Shown here in pieces: positions 28,970-38,097 of a stretch of DNA of 57,827 nt (position 1 is its first letter; every line of letters begins with the position of its first letter). A program made the translations under genes and the position numbers. The stretch lies in the NCBI GenBank assembly GCA_003560975.1, contig PWJA01000088.1, forward strand, positions 1-57,827, in the 5' to 3' direction. A model generated the notes under the pieces. The model ran no database searches. It saw nothing but the letters and a program-made list of their open reading frames with translations, and was not told the DNA's origin. This DNA is from Gammaproteobacteria bacterium (GTDB lineage: Bacteria > Pseudomonadota > Gammaproteobacteria > Xanthomonadales > Wenzhouxiangellaceae).

Positions 28970-29946
28970 GAGACCTCCAGGACCTGGCTGGCCGCATCCA
29001 GAATGCGGCGTACGCTGGGCATGTATTTCAGTTCGTTACGGTACAGGGGCATGACCGTATCGTACCCGCAGACCCGCTTGACCGGGGCCAGCAGGCCCCA
29101 GATGCCGGCGTCGGCCAGGCCGGCGGCGATCTCGCTGGCGACGCCGCAGTGACGCGGCGCCTCCTGGACGATCACGCAGCGTCCGGTTCGGCCGACCGAC
29201 TCGACGATGGTGTCCAGATCCAGCGGGCTGATCGTGGCCACGTCGATGACCTCGGTCGATACGCCTTCCTTTTCCAGGGCGTCGGCGGCGGCCAGGGTTT
29301 CCTTGATCATCGCGCCCCAGGTCACCAGGGTGATGTCGCTGCCGTCGCGCAGGGTGAAACAGACATCGAGCGGGAGATCTTCGCCATCGTCGACGACCTC
29401 TTCGCGCTGCCAGCGGTAGATGCGCTTGGGCTCCATGAAGATGACCGGATCCGGGTCGCGAATGGCGGCCAGCAGCAGGCCGTAGGCGCGCGACGGCGAA
29501 GAGGGGATGACCACGCGGATGCCGGGCATGTGGGCAAACAGCGCCTCCGGGCTTTCCGAGTGGTGTTCCGGGGCATGGATGCCGCCCCCGGAAGGAAAGC
29601 GCAGGACCATCGGGCAGGACAGTCGCCCGCGCGTGCGGTTGCGCATGCGTCCTGCGTGGCACATGATCTGATCGACCATGGGCATGGTGAAACCGCAGAA
29701 CTGGGCCTCGGCGACGGGCTTCATGCCCTGGGCGGCCATGCCGACGCTCATGCCGGCGATCATGACTTCGGCCAGCGGCGTGTCGAGAACGCGCTCGTCG
29801 CCGAACCGCTGCTGCAGTCCGGCGGTGGCCCGAAAGACGCCCCCGTTCACGCCCACGTCCTCGCCCAGGATGACGACCGCCGGGTCTTCTTCCATGGCCC
29901 GGGCCAGGGCCAGGGTGACGCCTTCGATCAGAGTGAGTTCGGCCAT
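28966..29946 (-). CDS. 2-oxoacid dehydrogenase E1 beta subunit
   Basis: 326 residues. LILGEDVG-type start (VVILGEDVGVNGGVFRATAGL), VLDTPLAEVMIAGMSVGMAAQGMKPVAEAQF and the C-terminal transketolase domain (ALEKEGVSTEVIDVATISPLDLDTIVESV) identify the beta chain of the alpha2beta2 E1. Together with the alpha chain it decarboxylates pyruvate or branched 2-oxoacids using thiamine diphosphate. Starts one base before the E1 alpha stop ends (ATGA). Confidence 0.94.
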   Translation of the reverse strand: MAELTLIEGVTLALARAMEEDPAVVILGEDVGVNGGVFRATAGLQQRFGDERVLDTPLAEVMIAGMSVGMAAQGMKPVAEAQFCGFTMPMVDQIMCHAGRMRNRTRGRLSCPMVLRFPSGGGIHAPEHHSESPEALFAHMPGIRVVIPSSPSRAYGLLLAAIRDPDPVIFMEPKRIYRWQREEVVDDGEDLPLDVCFTLRDGSDITLVTWGAMIKETLAAADALEKEGVSTEVIDVATISPLDLDTIVESVGRTGRCVIVQEAPRHCGVASEIAAGLADAGIWGLLAPVKRVCGYDTVMPLYRNELKYMPSVRRILDAASQVLEVS

Positions 29947-31046
29947 CAGTGATGTCCTCCGTCTTCCGGAAAGCGCTCGGCGCAGGCGCGTTGTTCGGCC
30001 AGATCGTGCGGCAGTTCGGCGAACATGTAGTCGAACATCGCCGTCACCGGCTGTGGGTCGTTGGTGACGGTGTCGATATAGTCGTCGGCCGCTTTCTGTA
30101 CTTTCCGCGCGCAGTCTTCGAGCAGGGCCTGCTCGCGCTCCTCGTCCCAGGCGCCCTGGTCGGTGAGGTAGCTGCGCAGTCGGGCGATCGGTTCCTTGCG
30201 CCAGGCCTCCTCGACTTCGTCGTTGGGCCGGTAGCGACGGGCGTCGTCGGCCGTGGTGTGGTCGCTGATCCGATAGGTCATCATTTCGATGACGAAACTG
30301 CCGTGGCCGTCGCGCGCGGCGGCGATGGCTTTCTCCATCGCCCACAGGCAGGCGATCAGGTCGTTGCCGTCGACCTGGATGCTTGGCAGTCCGCCGGCGA
30401 TGCCTTTCTGGGCCAGGGTGGCCGCGCTGTTTTGCTTGGAGCGGGGCACGGAGATCGCCCACTGATTGTTGACGATGACCAGGATCAGCGGCAGCTTCCA
30501 GGCGCTGCCGGCGTTGATCGCTTCGAGAAAATCGCCCTTGGAGGAACCGCCGTCGCCGACCACGGAGACGGCCACGCGTTTTTCGCCGCGCAGCTTGTAG
30601 GCCAGCGCCGCGCCGGCCGCGTGCAGGCACTGGGTGGCGATGGGAACCGACCAGGCGAAATCGTGCGGTGCCCCGGCGTAGTTGCTGCCGCGCTCGTCGC
30701 CGCCCCAGTAGAGCAAGACGTCGGTCATTTTCACCCCGCGGCAGAACTGGACCCCGTATTCCCGGTACATCGGCGCAAAACAGTCTTCCGGCTGCATGGC
30801 CGAGCCGATGGCCACGTGCGCGGCTTCGTGGCCCAGGCAGGAGGCATAGGTTCCGAGTTTGCCGGTGCGCTGAAGGGCGACGGCTTTCTTGTCGAAGACC
30901 CGGGTCAGGACCATGCGGCGGTAGAGCTCGATCAGACGGTCGAAATCCCGCGCCAGAGACGGAGATTTTTGCTCGTCGATCAGCTTGCCGTCCGGGTCGA
31001 GAAACTGGAAGTGATCGACCTTGAAGGCAGCGACGGTTCGCGCCAT
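29946..31046 (-). CDS. 2-oxoacid dehydrogenase E1 alpha subunit
   Basis: 366 residues. The thiamine diphosphate motif spans GDGGSSKGDFLEAINAGSAWKLPLILVIVNN, with RISDHTTADDARRYR as the phosphorylation-loop equivalent. It is the first gene of the operon E1 alpha, E1 beta, E2, rimB, rimK; no E3 (lpd) gene is in the window. Pyruvate versus branched-chain specificity cannot be decided from sequence by eye. The 131-base gap to the divergent kynA should hold its promoter; no confident hexamers were found. Confidence 0.94.
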   Translation of the reverse strand: MARTVAAFKVDHFQFLDPDGKLIDEQKSPSLARDFDRLIELYRRMVLTRVFDKKAVALQRTGKLGTYASCLGHEAAHVAIGSAMQPEDCFAPMYREYGVQFCRGVKMTDVLLYWGGDERGSNYAGAPHDFAWSVPIATQCLHAAGAALAYKLRGEKRVAVSVVGDGGSSKGDFLEAINAGSAWKLPLILVIVNNQWAISVPRSKQNSAATLAQKGIAGGLPSIQVDGNDLIACLWAMEKAIAAARDGHGSFVIEMMTYRISDHTTADDARRYRPNDEVEEAWRKEPIARLRSYLTDQGAWDEEREQALLEDCARKVQKAADDYIDTVTNDPQPVTAMFDYMFAELPHDLAEQRACAERFPEDGGHH

Positions 31047-31177
31047 GAGACACCTCGTTGCGTTGCTTTATCGTGTGTGTAGGACCGACCCCCCGAAACT
31101 CAGCCGGTGACCCGCGATTATACCCGTCGTCCCGGGCGGGGGTACACTCGAGGGCGAACCGTTCCGCCGGGCAAGTC

Positions 31178-32026
31178 ATGAATCACGACAGCAACGAGCG
31201 CGCACTGGAGCCGGAGATTCGTCTCGATCTGCGCGATCGCCAGGACTACCGCGGGTATCTCGGCCTGGATCGAATCCTGAGCGCGCAGCGCCCGCTGAGC
31301 GATCCGCCCCACCACGACGAGATGCTGTTCATCATTCAGCATCAGACCTCCGAGCTGTGGTTCAAGCTCATCATTCATGAGCTGCAGGCGGCGATGCGTC
31401 ATCTGGCCGCAGACGACCCGGACCCGTGCATGAAGATCCTGGCCCGGGTCAAGCAGATTCAGCAGCAGTTGTTTTCGCAATGGGCCGTGCTCGAGACCCT
31501 GACCCCCAGCGAATATGTGCAGTTTCGCAATGTTCTGGGCGATGCGTCGGGTTTCCAGTCCTTCCAGTACCGCCTGGTCGAGTTTCTCCTCGGCAACAAG
31601 AACGCCGCCGTGGTCGCCTTGTTCGACCATGACCACCAGGCGCGCAATCGGCTTGCCGCGGCCCTGGAAAACCCCTCGCTCTACGACGAGTTCCTGCGCT
31701 TTCTTGCCCGCGCCGGCCACCCGGTGCCGGCGCGCCTGGTCGAGCGTGACTGGACCCGGGCGCATCGGCGTGACGACGAACTGGTCGCGGTGTTCCTGAC
31801 CATCTATCAGGACCCCGAGCGCTACTGGGCGGCCTACGCGCTGTGCGAGCGCCTGGTCGATGTCGAGGAGTCGTTTCAGCTGTGGCGCTTTCGCCATCTC
31901 AAGACGGTCGAGCGGATCATCGGCTTCAAGCGCGGCAGTGGCGGGTCCAGCGGTGTCCGGTTTCTCGAACAGGCCCTGAAGCTGACGTTTTTCCCGGAGC
32001 TGCTGGACGTGCGCACTGCCCTGTAG
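31178..32026 (+). CDS. kynA: Tryptophan 2,3-dioxygenase
   Basis: 282 residues, typical. The blocks [45 protein letters not shown] and [32 protein letters not shown] are diagnostic, the last with the haem-ligand histidine region and the GSGG loop. It opens the kynurenine pathway (L-tryptophan to N-formylkynurenine). No kynB/kynU neighbours are present. ATG 31178 is the family start. Confidence 0.96.
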   Translation: MNHDSNERALEPEIRLDLRDRQDYRGYLGLDRILSAQRPLSDPPHHDEMLFIIQHQTSELWFKLIIHELQAAMRHLAADDPDPCMKILARVKQIQQQLFSQWAVLETLTPSEYVQFRNVLGDASGFQSFQYRLVEFLLGNKNAAVVALFDHDHQARNRLAAALENPSLYDEFLRFLARAGHPVPARLVERDWTRAHRRDDELVAVFLTIYQDPERYWAAYALCERLVDVEESFQLWRFRHLKTVERIIGFKRGSGGSSGVRFLEQALKLTFFPELLDVRTAL

Positions 32027-32047
32027 TTCGGTTCCGCTTCGGCTTTG

Positions 32048-32056
32048 TGCCATAAT
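32048..32056 (+). promoter_or_regulatory. Extended -10 for the penicillin acylase gene
   Basis: TGC followed by CATAAT, 36 bases upstream of ATG 32093. The TGn extension offsets a weak -35. Confidence 0.45.
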
Positions 32057-32092
32057 CGGCGACACGAAAAAAACCAACCGGGGTAAATGATC

Positions 32093-34957
32093 ATGAGGCG
32101 ACTTTCCATTCTGGCTGCGGGTCTTCTGGCTGCAGCATCCATCGGTGCCCAGACGGTCGAAGTGCCGGCCATACAGGGCGATGTAACGGTGTTCACCGAC
32201 GCCAACGGCATTCCGACCATCGTCGGTGAAACCGAGACCGACGTGACGTTCGTCCAGGGCTACCTGCATGCCCAGGACCGCTTTTTCCAGATGGATTTTC
32301 TTCGGCGGGTGGCGTCCGGGACCCTCGGCGAGCTGGTCGGCGCGCCGGGTCTGGGCAGCGACATCCAGCTGCGTACGCTGGGGCTGCGACGGGCCGCCTG
32401 GGCCACCTATGCCGCTCTCGATGGGCCCGAGCTCGGTTGGCTCAAGGCCTATTCCGACGGGGTCAATCACTGGCTCGCGACCAACCCGCTGCCCCCGGAA
32501 TACGGAGCGCTGGAGTTGAGCCGGGCCGAGCCCTGGACCGGGGTTGATTCGCTGGTCATCGGCAAGCTTCTGGCCTTCCAGCTGTCGTTTGACCAGAGTC
32601 TGTCGGCGATCGGCAACACGGTTCGTATCGGCACCTACCAGGCCGTGGGCGATGCGGTCGGTTTCGACGGAACGGCCCTGTTTCTGCAGGACCTGAACCC
32701 GAGCATCCCGGTCGACGGGCGGGTCTCCATCCCCGATTTCTTCGAGCGCATCGGCATCATCGTGCCCGGCGCCGAACAGGCGGGCGGCAAGAACGAAGGC
32801 GACGTTCGCCTGGCCGCGCTGGACGCCGACCGGACCGCCGTTGAAGAGGTGGCGCGAATCGATTCGCAGCTGGTCGAGTTGGGCCAGCGCTACCTGGAGC
32901 GGGTGCAGGGTCTGCCCTTTCTGGGCGAGAACCTGGACCTGGGCAGCAACTGGTGGGCGGTGTCCGGTGAGCATACCGAAAGCGGCTACCCGCTGTTTGC
33001 CAACGATCCTCACCTGGGTCTGACCATTCCGCCGATTTTCATGAGCGAAAACCTGGTGATCCGGGATGAGGAAGTGACCGTCAGCGGCGTCGTCTTCCCT
33101 GGTGCCCCGGTTGCCGCGCAGGCCTGCACTTCCTACCTGTGCTGGGGTTCGACGGTCAATCGCCTGGATGTGACCGACGTCTTCCAGGACCCGATTCTGA
33201 CCAACAACTTCGGTCTGCCCACCCACACCGTCCACAACGGCGTGCCCGAGCGCATCCTCTACGTGTTTCAGTCGTTTTTCCTGAACAACCCGGGCAACGG
33301 CGAGGCCGACGACGTGGTTCGCGCCAACGTGGGCTTCGATGGCGGCGGCATCACCTTCATCGTGCCGCGCCGCAACAATGGCCCGATTCTGGAATTGATG
33401 GACAGTTCGGCCCTGACCGTGCAGTACACCGGCTGGGGCCCCACCTTCGAGCTTTCGGCGTTCCGCTCCTGGGCCCGTGCCCGCTCTCTCGAGGAGTTCG
33501 AGGCGGGTCTGCCCGATTTCGCGTTCGGTTCGCAGAACTTCCTGTACGCCGATATCGAAGGCAACATCGCCTACTTCATCGGCGGGGAAATGCCGCTGCG
33601 GGCCGATCTGCAGAACCAGTTGACCGCCGACGGCGGCCGTCCGCCCTGGTTCATTCGCGACGGTAGCGGTCAGCTCAACCACGAGTGGCTGATCGATCCC
33701 GATCCGCAGCCCGGCCAGGCCACTCCCTATGCCCTGATCCCGCGCGAGGAAATGCCGCAGATCGTCAACCCGCCCTGGGGATACCTGGCCAACGCCAACA
33801 ACGACCCGGTCGGGACCACCCTCGACGGCAATCCCCTGAGCCAGCTCCGGCCGGGCGGAAACGGCATCTACTATCTCAACACCAGCTACGCCGATCTGCG
33901 CATGGGCCGGGTCGATCGCGAGCTGCAGGACCTGGTCGCGCGCGGCAACGTCACCGTTGACGACATGAAGGCGCTGCAGGCCAACAACCGCCTGCTCGAT
34001 GCCGAGCTGCTGCTGCCGTTCCTGCTCCAGGCCTTCGAGAACGCGACCGCAGACGGTGCAGCGCTGCCGCTGGCGGCGATCGCCGCCGATGCGCGCGTGC
34101 AGGAGGCCATGGGTCGCCTGGCCAGCTGGGATTTCTCGACCCCGACCGGCATCCCGGGCGGCTTCGACCCCGGCGGCGATCCGACCGGCAACAGCGTGCC
34201 GACCGACGAGCAGATCGCCCACAGCATCGCGGCAACCATCTACAGCGTGTGGCGCGGCGAGGCGATTGCCAACACCATCGACGCGACCCTGCGCGCGGTC
34301 GGTCTCGGTGACCAGCTGCCCGGCAGCAAGCTGGCCTGGCGGTCGCTGGTCAACCAGCTGCGCCTGTTCCCGCTGACTCAGGGGCAGGCCGCTTCCGGAC
34401 TGACCTACTTCAACGTCCCGGCCGCCCCGGAGCTGGACCCGGCCGATGCGCGCGATACGGTCTTGCTGGCGTCGCTGCAGAACGCGTTGGATCGCCTGGC
34501 CGGTGAACCTTTCGCCAACGCCTTCGGTTTTTCCGAAGACCAGAACGACTATCGCTGGGGTCGCCTGCACCGCGTGGTGTTCGATCACCCGCTGAATACG
34601 GCGCCGTTCAATGTGCCGTCAGCCGGCGGGTTCGAGGATGTCGACGAGAACCTGCCGGGCATCGCCCGCGCCGGCGGCTTCGAAGCGGTGGATGCGTCCA
34701 GCCACAATGCCCGGTCGCGCTCGGAGACCGGTTTCACCTTCGGTTCGGGCGCGGCTCGCCGCAACGTGGCGCTGCTTGCACCGCAAGGCCCCCAGGCCGA
34801 GGAAATCACCCCCGGCGGCCGCAGCGGCGTGTTCCTGAGCCCGTTCTATACCAACCAACTGCGTCTGTGGCTGGTCAACGACTATCTGCCCCTGAGCATC
34901 GGTGAAGATGCAGCCGGGCAGGGCGCCGTCCAGGTCACGACCTTTCAGCGTCAATAA
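32093..34957 (+). CDS. Penicillin acylase-family N-terminal nucleophile hydrolase
   Basis: 954 residues from ATG 32093 (another ATG at 32087). A signal peptide (MRRLSILAAGLLAAASIGAQ) sends it to the periplasm. The predicted autocleavage site precedes S285 in LGSNWWAVSG, followed by FANDPHLGLTIPPIF, the family's beta-chain start. FxEG-type and ANNDPVGTTLDGNP segments follow. The family includes penicillin G acylases, cephalosporin acylases and acyl-homoserine lactone acylases that quench quorum sensing; substrate is not predictable here. It is longer than most members (usually 750-850), with the extra length spread in the beta chain. Monocistronic: promoter upstream, strong terminator downstream. 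Confidence 0.9.
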   Translation: MRRLSILAAGLLAAASIGAQTVEVPAIQGDVTVFTDANGIPTIVGETETDVTFVQGYLHAQDRFFQMDFLRRVASGTLGELVGAPGLGSDIQLRTLGLRRAAWATYAALDGPELGWLKAYSDGVNHWLATNPLPPEYGALELSRAEPWTGVDSLVIGKLLAFQLSFDQSLSAIGNTVRIGTYQAVGDAVGFDGTALFLQDLNPSIPVDGRVSIPDFFERIGIIVPGAEQAGGKNEGDVRLAALDADRTAVEEVARIDSQLVELGQRYLERVQGLPFLGENLDLGSNWWAVSGEHTESGYPLFANDPHLGLTIPPIFMSENLVIRDEEVTVSGVVFPGAPVAAQACTSYLCWGSTVNRLDVTDVFQDPILTNNFGLPTHTVHNGVPERILYVFQSFFLNNPGNGEADDVVRANVGFDGGGITFIVPRRNNGPILELMDSSALTVQYTGWGPTFELSAFRSWARARSLEEFEAGLPDFAFGSQNFLYADIEGNIAYFIGGEMPLRADLQNQLTADGGRPPWFIRDGSGQLNHEWLIDPDPQPGQATPYALIPREEMPQIVNPPWGYLANANNDPVGTTLDGNPLSQLRPGGNGIYYLNTSYADLRMGRVDRELQDLVARGNVTVDDMKALQANNRLLDAELLLPFLLQAFENATADGAALPLAAIAADARVQEAMGRLASWDFSTPTGIPGGFDPGGDPTGNSVPTDEQIAHSIAATIYSVWRGEAIANTIDATLRAVGLGDQLPGSKLAWRSLVNQLRLFPLTQGQAASGLTYFNVPAAPELDPADARDTVLLASLQNALDRLAGEPFANAFGFSEDQNDYRWGRLHRVVFDHPLNTAPFNVPSAGGFEDVDENLPGIARAGGFEAVDASSHNARSRSETGFTFGSGAARRNVALLAPQGPQAEEITPGGRSGVFLSPFYTNQLRLWLVNDYLPLSIGEDAAGQGAVQVTTFQRQ

Positions 34958-35000
34958 TGGTGACGGATGTCGGCCAACCGTGCCGACGCCGGCTTCCCGC

Positions 35001-35028
35001 AAGCGCCCGCCTCGTGCGGGCGCTTTTT
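35001..35028 (+). terminator. Intrinsic terminator after the penicillin acylase gene
   Basis: AGCGCCCGC/GCGGGCGCT nine-base stem, 5-base loop, then a run of five Ts overlapping the stem end. Confidence 0.9.
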
Positions 35029-35054
35029 CTGGACTCCGACTCTAGAATGCAGCC

Positions 35055-35549
35055 ATGGAGGACGGGGACGGACCCGCACGGATGAACCCAACCAGCATGC
35101 TTGACTTGCTCGATCGTTTCGCCCTGGCCCATACCCAGGTCACCCGCCTGACCGCCGACCTGAAAGAGATTGTCGCCGCCGACCAGGCGTTCCGCGCCAA
35201 GGTCGAGCTCAAGCTCACCCCCCGTGAAATGCCGACCGACAAGGGCGTAACCCAGTTTCAGGTCACCGCCCGCATGCTGTGCCGCGGCAGTCGCGAGTCG
35301 GACGACTCGGAAAAACCGCTGTTCGAGATCGAGCTGATCATGCAGACGGTGTACCGGCAATACCAGGGTGCGCCGGTCAGCTTCGAGGAGTTTTCCGCCT
35401 CGCACGGTACCTTGACCCGGCAGCTTTATCCGCTGATCCATCATCAGCTGCAGCCGGTGTTCAAGCAGTTCGGGCTGGACCAGGTCAAGCTGCCCTACGA
35501 TCTGGTCAAGAGCCAGGAGCCAAGCGGTGAGGGTCGGCAGCTGCATTGA
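35055..35549 (+). CDS. Hypothetical protein with SecB-like pattern
   Basis: 164 residues (ATG 35082 is an alternative start, 155 residues). Not recognised as a named family. The central part alternates strands as KVELKLTPRE, FQVTARMLCRG and LFEIELIMQTVYRQY, followed by a helix with LTRQLYPLIHHQLQPVFKQFGLDQVKLPYDL. This order (long strands carrying an E-I/V-x-L-x-F-E motif, a bulky segment beginning LYP, then hydrophobic-PYDL) resembles the SecB chaperone fold. No signal peptide or membrane segment. A possible TAGAAT -10 lies at 35043-35048, directly after the terminator of the previous gene. Fold assignment is tentative. Confidence 0.6.
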   Translation: MEDGDGPARMNPTSMLDLLDRFALAHTQVTRLTADLKEIVAADQAFRAKVELKLTPREMPTDKGVTQFQVTARMLCRGSRESDDSEKPLFEIELIMQTVYRQYQGAPVSFEEFSASHGTLTRQLYPLIHHQLQPVFKQFGLDQVKLPYDLVKSQEPSGEGRQLH

Positions 35550-35637
35550 TCTTCCCAGCCCGGCCTGACTGATTGACCCCTTGCCGGGGGCGTGAAAGAA
35601 TCAGGCGCTTGCAAAAACAACAACGAGGAAGCATGCC

Positions 35638-37113
35638 GTGAGCACCGCCCGCAAGGAACCGATTGCCAAGGTCGACACGGCCTGGCTGCGCATGGAGCAG
35701 CCGACCAATCTGATGATGATCACCGGCGTGATCGAATTCGATGCCGCCGTTGCGTTCGAGCATTTCCGCCAGATTGTCGCCAATCGTTTTCTGGCCTTTC
35801 CGCGGTTCCGCCAGAAGGCGGTGGATCATCCGCGGGGGTGCTGGTGGGAGGAAGACGATCAGTTCGAGTTGAGCAGCCACATTCGCCGGACCGCTCTGCC
35901 GGGGGATGCCGGCAAGGCGGAACTGGAAGAACTGGTGTCCGAACTGGCGTCGACGCCGCTGGACAAGACCAAACCGCTGTGGCAATTCCACTTCGTCGAA
36001 AACTACGTCGGCGGGCCGGTCGCGATCAGTCGCATTCACCACTGCTATGCCGACGGCATCGCCCTGGTCCAGGTCATGCTGTCTCTGACCGAACCCTCGG
36101 CCGAAGCGTCCAATCGGCTGGTCGAGCAGGAGGCATGGAAGCAGAAGAGGGCCGCCGAATCCAACATCTTCAATCGCTTGACCGCGCCGGCGCGCCAGAG
36201 CGCCGGCCTGCTCCAGGGCGTGACCCAGAAAGTCGTCGACGAGGCGGTCGAGCTGTTGCGCGAGCCGCACAAGGCGGCCGAGTACGTGTACGGGGCCGGC
36301 GAGATCGTCGGCGAACTGGCGACCGCGCTGCTGCTCGATGATGATCCCCCGTCGCGTTTCAACGGCGAGCTCGGCGTTCGCAAGCGGGTTTCCTGGGCGC
36401 CGCCCCTTCCCCTCGAGGAGGTCAAGGCGGTCGGCCATGCTCTTGGGGCGACGGTCAACGACGTACTGATCTCGGTGATGACCGGCGCGCTGCACCGCTA
36501 CCTGGTCGCTCAGGGAGACGACCCGGCGTCGCTGAGCATGCGGGCGACCGTCCCGGTCAACTTGAGGCCGCTGGAACATGCGCGCGATCTCGGCAACCAC
36601 TTCGGCCTGGTTTTTCTTGACCTGCCGGTGGCCGAGACCAACCCGCTGGCGCGGCTGTACCAGGTCTCGGAATTCATGGACAAGCTCAAAAAGTCAAAGC
36701 AGGCGGTGATGTCGCTGGGTCTGCTGGCGGTTCTGGGCATGGGTCCGGCGGCCCTGCAGCGTCCGGCGCTGGAGTTGTTCAGCCGCAAGGCCAGCACGGT
36801 GCTGACCAACGTGCCGGGACCGACTCATCCACTCTACATGGCCGGTGCGCCGATCCGGGAGATGATGTTCTGGGTTCCCCAGACCGGGTCGATCGGAATG
36901 GGGATCAGCATCATCAGCTACCAGGGCCAGGTGTTCTCGGGGCTGATCACCGACAACAAGCTCGTTCCCGACCCGCATACCGTGATCGGGCTGTTCGTCG
37001 AGGAATTCGAGAACCTGCTCCACCTGACCATGTTGATCGGGCCCCAGGCCGGGAAGGTGGCGCCGGATGCGGTCGACGCCGTTCACGAGTGGATCCAGTC
37101 GAACCTCGACTGA
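35638..37113 (+). CDS. Wax ester synthase/diacylglycerol acyltransferase
   Basis: 491 residues, GTG start. The catalytic HHxxxDG motif is at 134-140 (HHCYADG), preceded by PLDKTKPLWQFHFVENY, and a later NDVLISVMTGALHRYL block matches the ND motif of the second domain. The rest (STVLTNVPGPTHPLYMAGAPIREMMFWVP) is typical of WS/DGAT enzymes. They esterify acyl-CoA with fatty alcohols or diacylglycerol to give wax esters or triacylglycerol stored in inclusions. It begins a cluster with phasin, acyl-CoA-binding protein, reductase and lipase genes. Confidence 0.94.
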   Translation: MSTARKEPIAKVDTAWLRMEQPTNLMMITGVIEFDAAVAFEHFRQIVANRFLAFPRFRQKAVDHPRGCWWEEDDQFELSSHIRRTALPGDAGKAELEELVSELASTPLDKTKPLWQFHFVENYVGGPVAISRIHHCYADGIALVQVMLSLTEPSAEASNRLVEQEAWKQKRAAESNIFNRLTAPARQSAGLLQGVTQKVVDEAVELLREPHKAAEYVYGAGEIVGELATALLLDDDPPSRFNGELGVRKRVSWAPPLPLEEVKAVGHALGATVNDVLISVMTGALHRYLVAQGDDPASLSMRATVPVNLRPLEHARDLGNHFGLVFLDLPVAETNPLARLYQVSEFMDKLKKSKQAVMSLGLLAVLGMGPAALQRPALELFSRKASTVLTNVPGPTHPLYMAGAPIREMMFWVPQTGSIGMGISIISYQGQVFSGLITDNKLVPDPHTVIGLFVEEFENLLHLTMLIGPQAGKVAPDAVDAVHEWIQSNLD

Positions 37114-37162
37114 AGCCCGATTGTCCAGGCCCGGTTGTCCAAGCCGGATCGTCCTGCCCCGG

Positions 37163-37996
37163 CTATTCTTCCATCGACGTTCTGGCGTAGTCCATGTCGA
37201 GCTGCTGCATGGCGTCGATGGGCTGGATCGCCGCGGCGTTTGCGTAGGCCTGGTTGGACTCCTCCAGGCGCTTGTCGCCGTAGAGCAGGTACAAGGCATT
37301 GCCGTATTCGAGGTGGGCGATCGGGGCGTCAGGAGTGAGCTTGAGCGCCTTGCGGCAGTCGGCCAGGCCTTTGTCGGCGCTCGCTCCGTAGGTCATCGAC
37401 CCGATCAGTTTGCCCACCTTGTCGATGATTTCGGCATGGTACAGACCGGAAGCGGTCAGCGCTTCGGCATGATCCGGAGCCAGCTTCAGGGCCCGGTCCA
37501 GTGATTTGCGAATCTTGCCGCCGACGCCCTCGGCCAGCGCCTTGGTGACCGAGATGCACTGGCTGTAGCGGCCGAGCAGGAAGGCGTGGAAATAATGGGC
37601 GTTGGCGTCGTTCGGAAAGGATCGGACGGCCGCTTCGGCGCGCTGGATTCCGTTCTGGTAGATCGCGAGCCGGACCTGTTCGTCCTCTTCCAGGTAGTCG
37701 GCGTAAATTCCGCTCGCCTTGTTGGCCACGGCGTGGGCGATCGGGCCGATCTCCTCGGCCCGATCCATCGCGGCGGCAAAACGCCCGGCGTGGTAGTCGC
37801 GCCAGGCCTGCTGCAGGGCATGCGCCGTTGCCTCGGGGTCGGCACCGTCCGGGTCCAGGGCGACCACGCGCTCGCGATCGGGGAACGGTTCCTGGTCGCC
37901 CCGATGGAGTTGTGACCAGGCTTTGGCCAGCGCCTCGTCCGGGTACTCGAACGCTTTGTTCGGATGGGGGAACTCGGCCCAGCGGCTGGTTTGCAT
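37163..37996 (-). CDS. TPR-like helical protein of unknown function
   Basis: 277 residues, all helical with TPR-like pairs: ALQQAWRDYHAGRFAAAMDRAEEI, SLDRALKLAPDHAEALTASGLYHAEI and ADCRKALKLTPDAPIAHLEYGNALYLLYG. The last resembles a canonical TPR (spacing with A8, G/A20 and P32-type residues). No signal peptide or membrane segment. It lies convergent with the wax synthase gene, within the lipid cluster. The ATG at 37996 lacks a visible Shine-Dalgarno and overlaps a TAATAT run, so it could be leaderless or start further in. Scaffold function is only a guess. Confidence 0.75.
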   Translation of the reverse strand: MQTSRWAEFPHPNKAFEYPDEALAKAWSQLHRGDQEPFPDRERVVALDPDGADPEATAHALQQAWRDYHAGRFAAAMDRAEEIGPIAHAVANKASGIYADYLEEDEQVRLAIYQNGIQRAEAAVRSFPNDANAHYFHAFLLGRYSQCISVTKALAEGVGGKIRKSLDRALKLAPDHAEALTASGLYHAEIIDKVGKLIGSMTYGASADKGLADCRKALKLTPDAPIAHLEYGNALYLLYGDKRLEESNQAYANAAAIQPIDAMQQLDMDYARTSMEE

Positions 37997-38097
37997 ATTA
38001 GTGTGACTGCTCTAGAACCCGGGTATATCGTACATCCATACGCTGCTGATCGAACGAGCGGCTGACCCACGAACATTGAATGCAAGGAGCAGCATCC

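Noticed and set aside
31118-34588. Very long open frame on the minus strand
   Set aside because: Antisense to kynA and the penicillin acylase gene; its translation is rich in Arg, Gln, His and Gly with no domain, as expected from the reverse of GC-rich codons.
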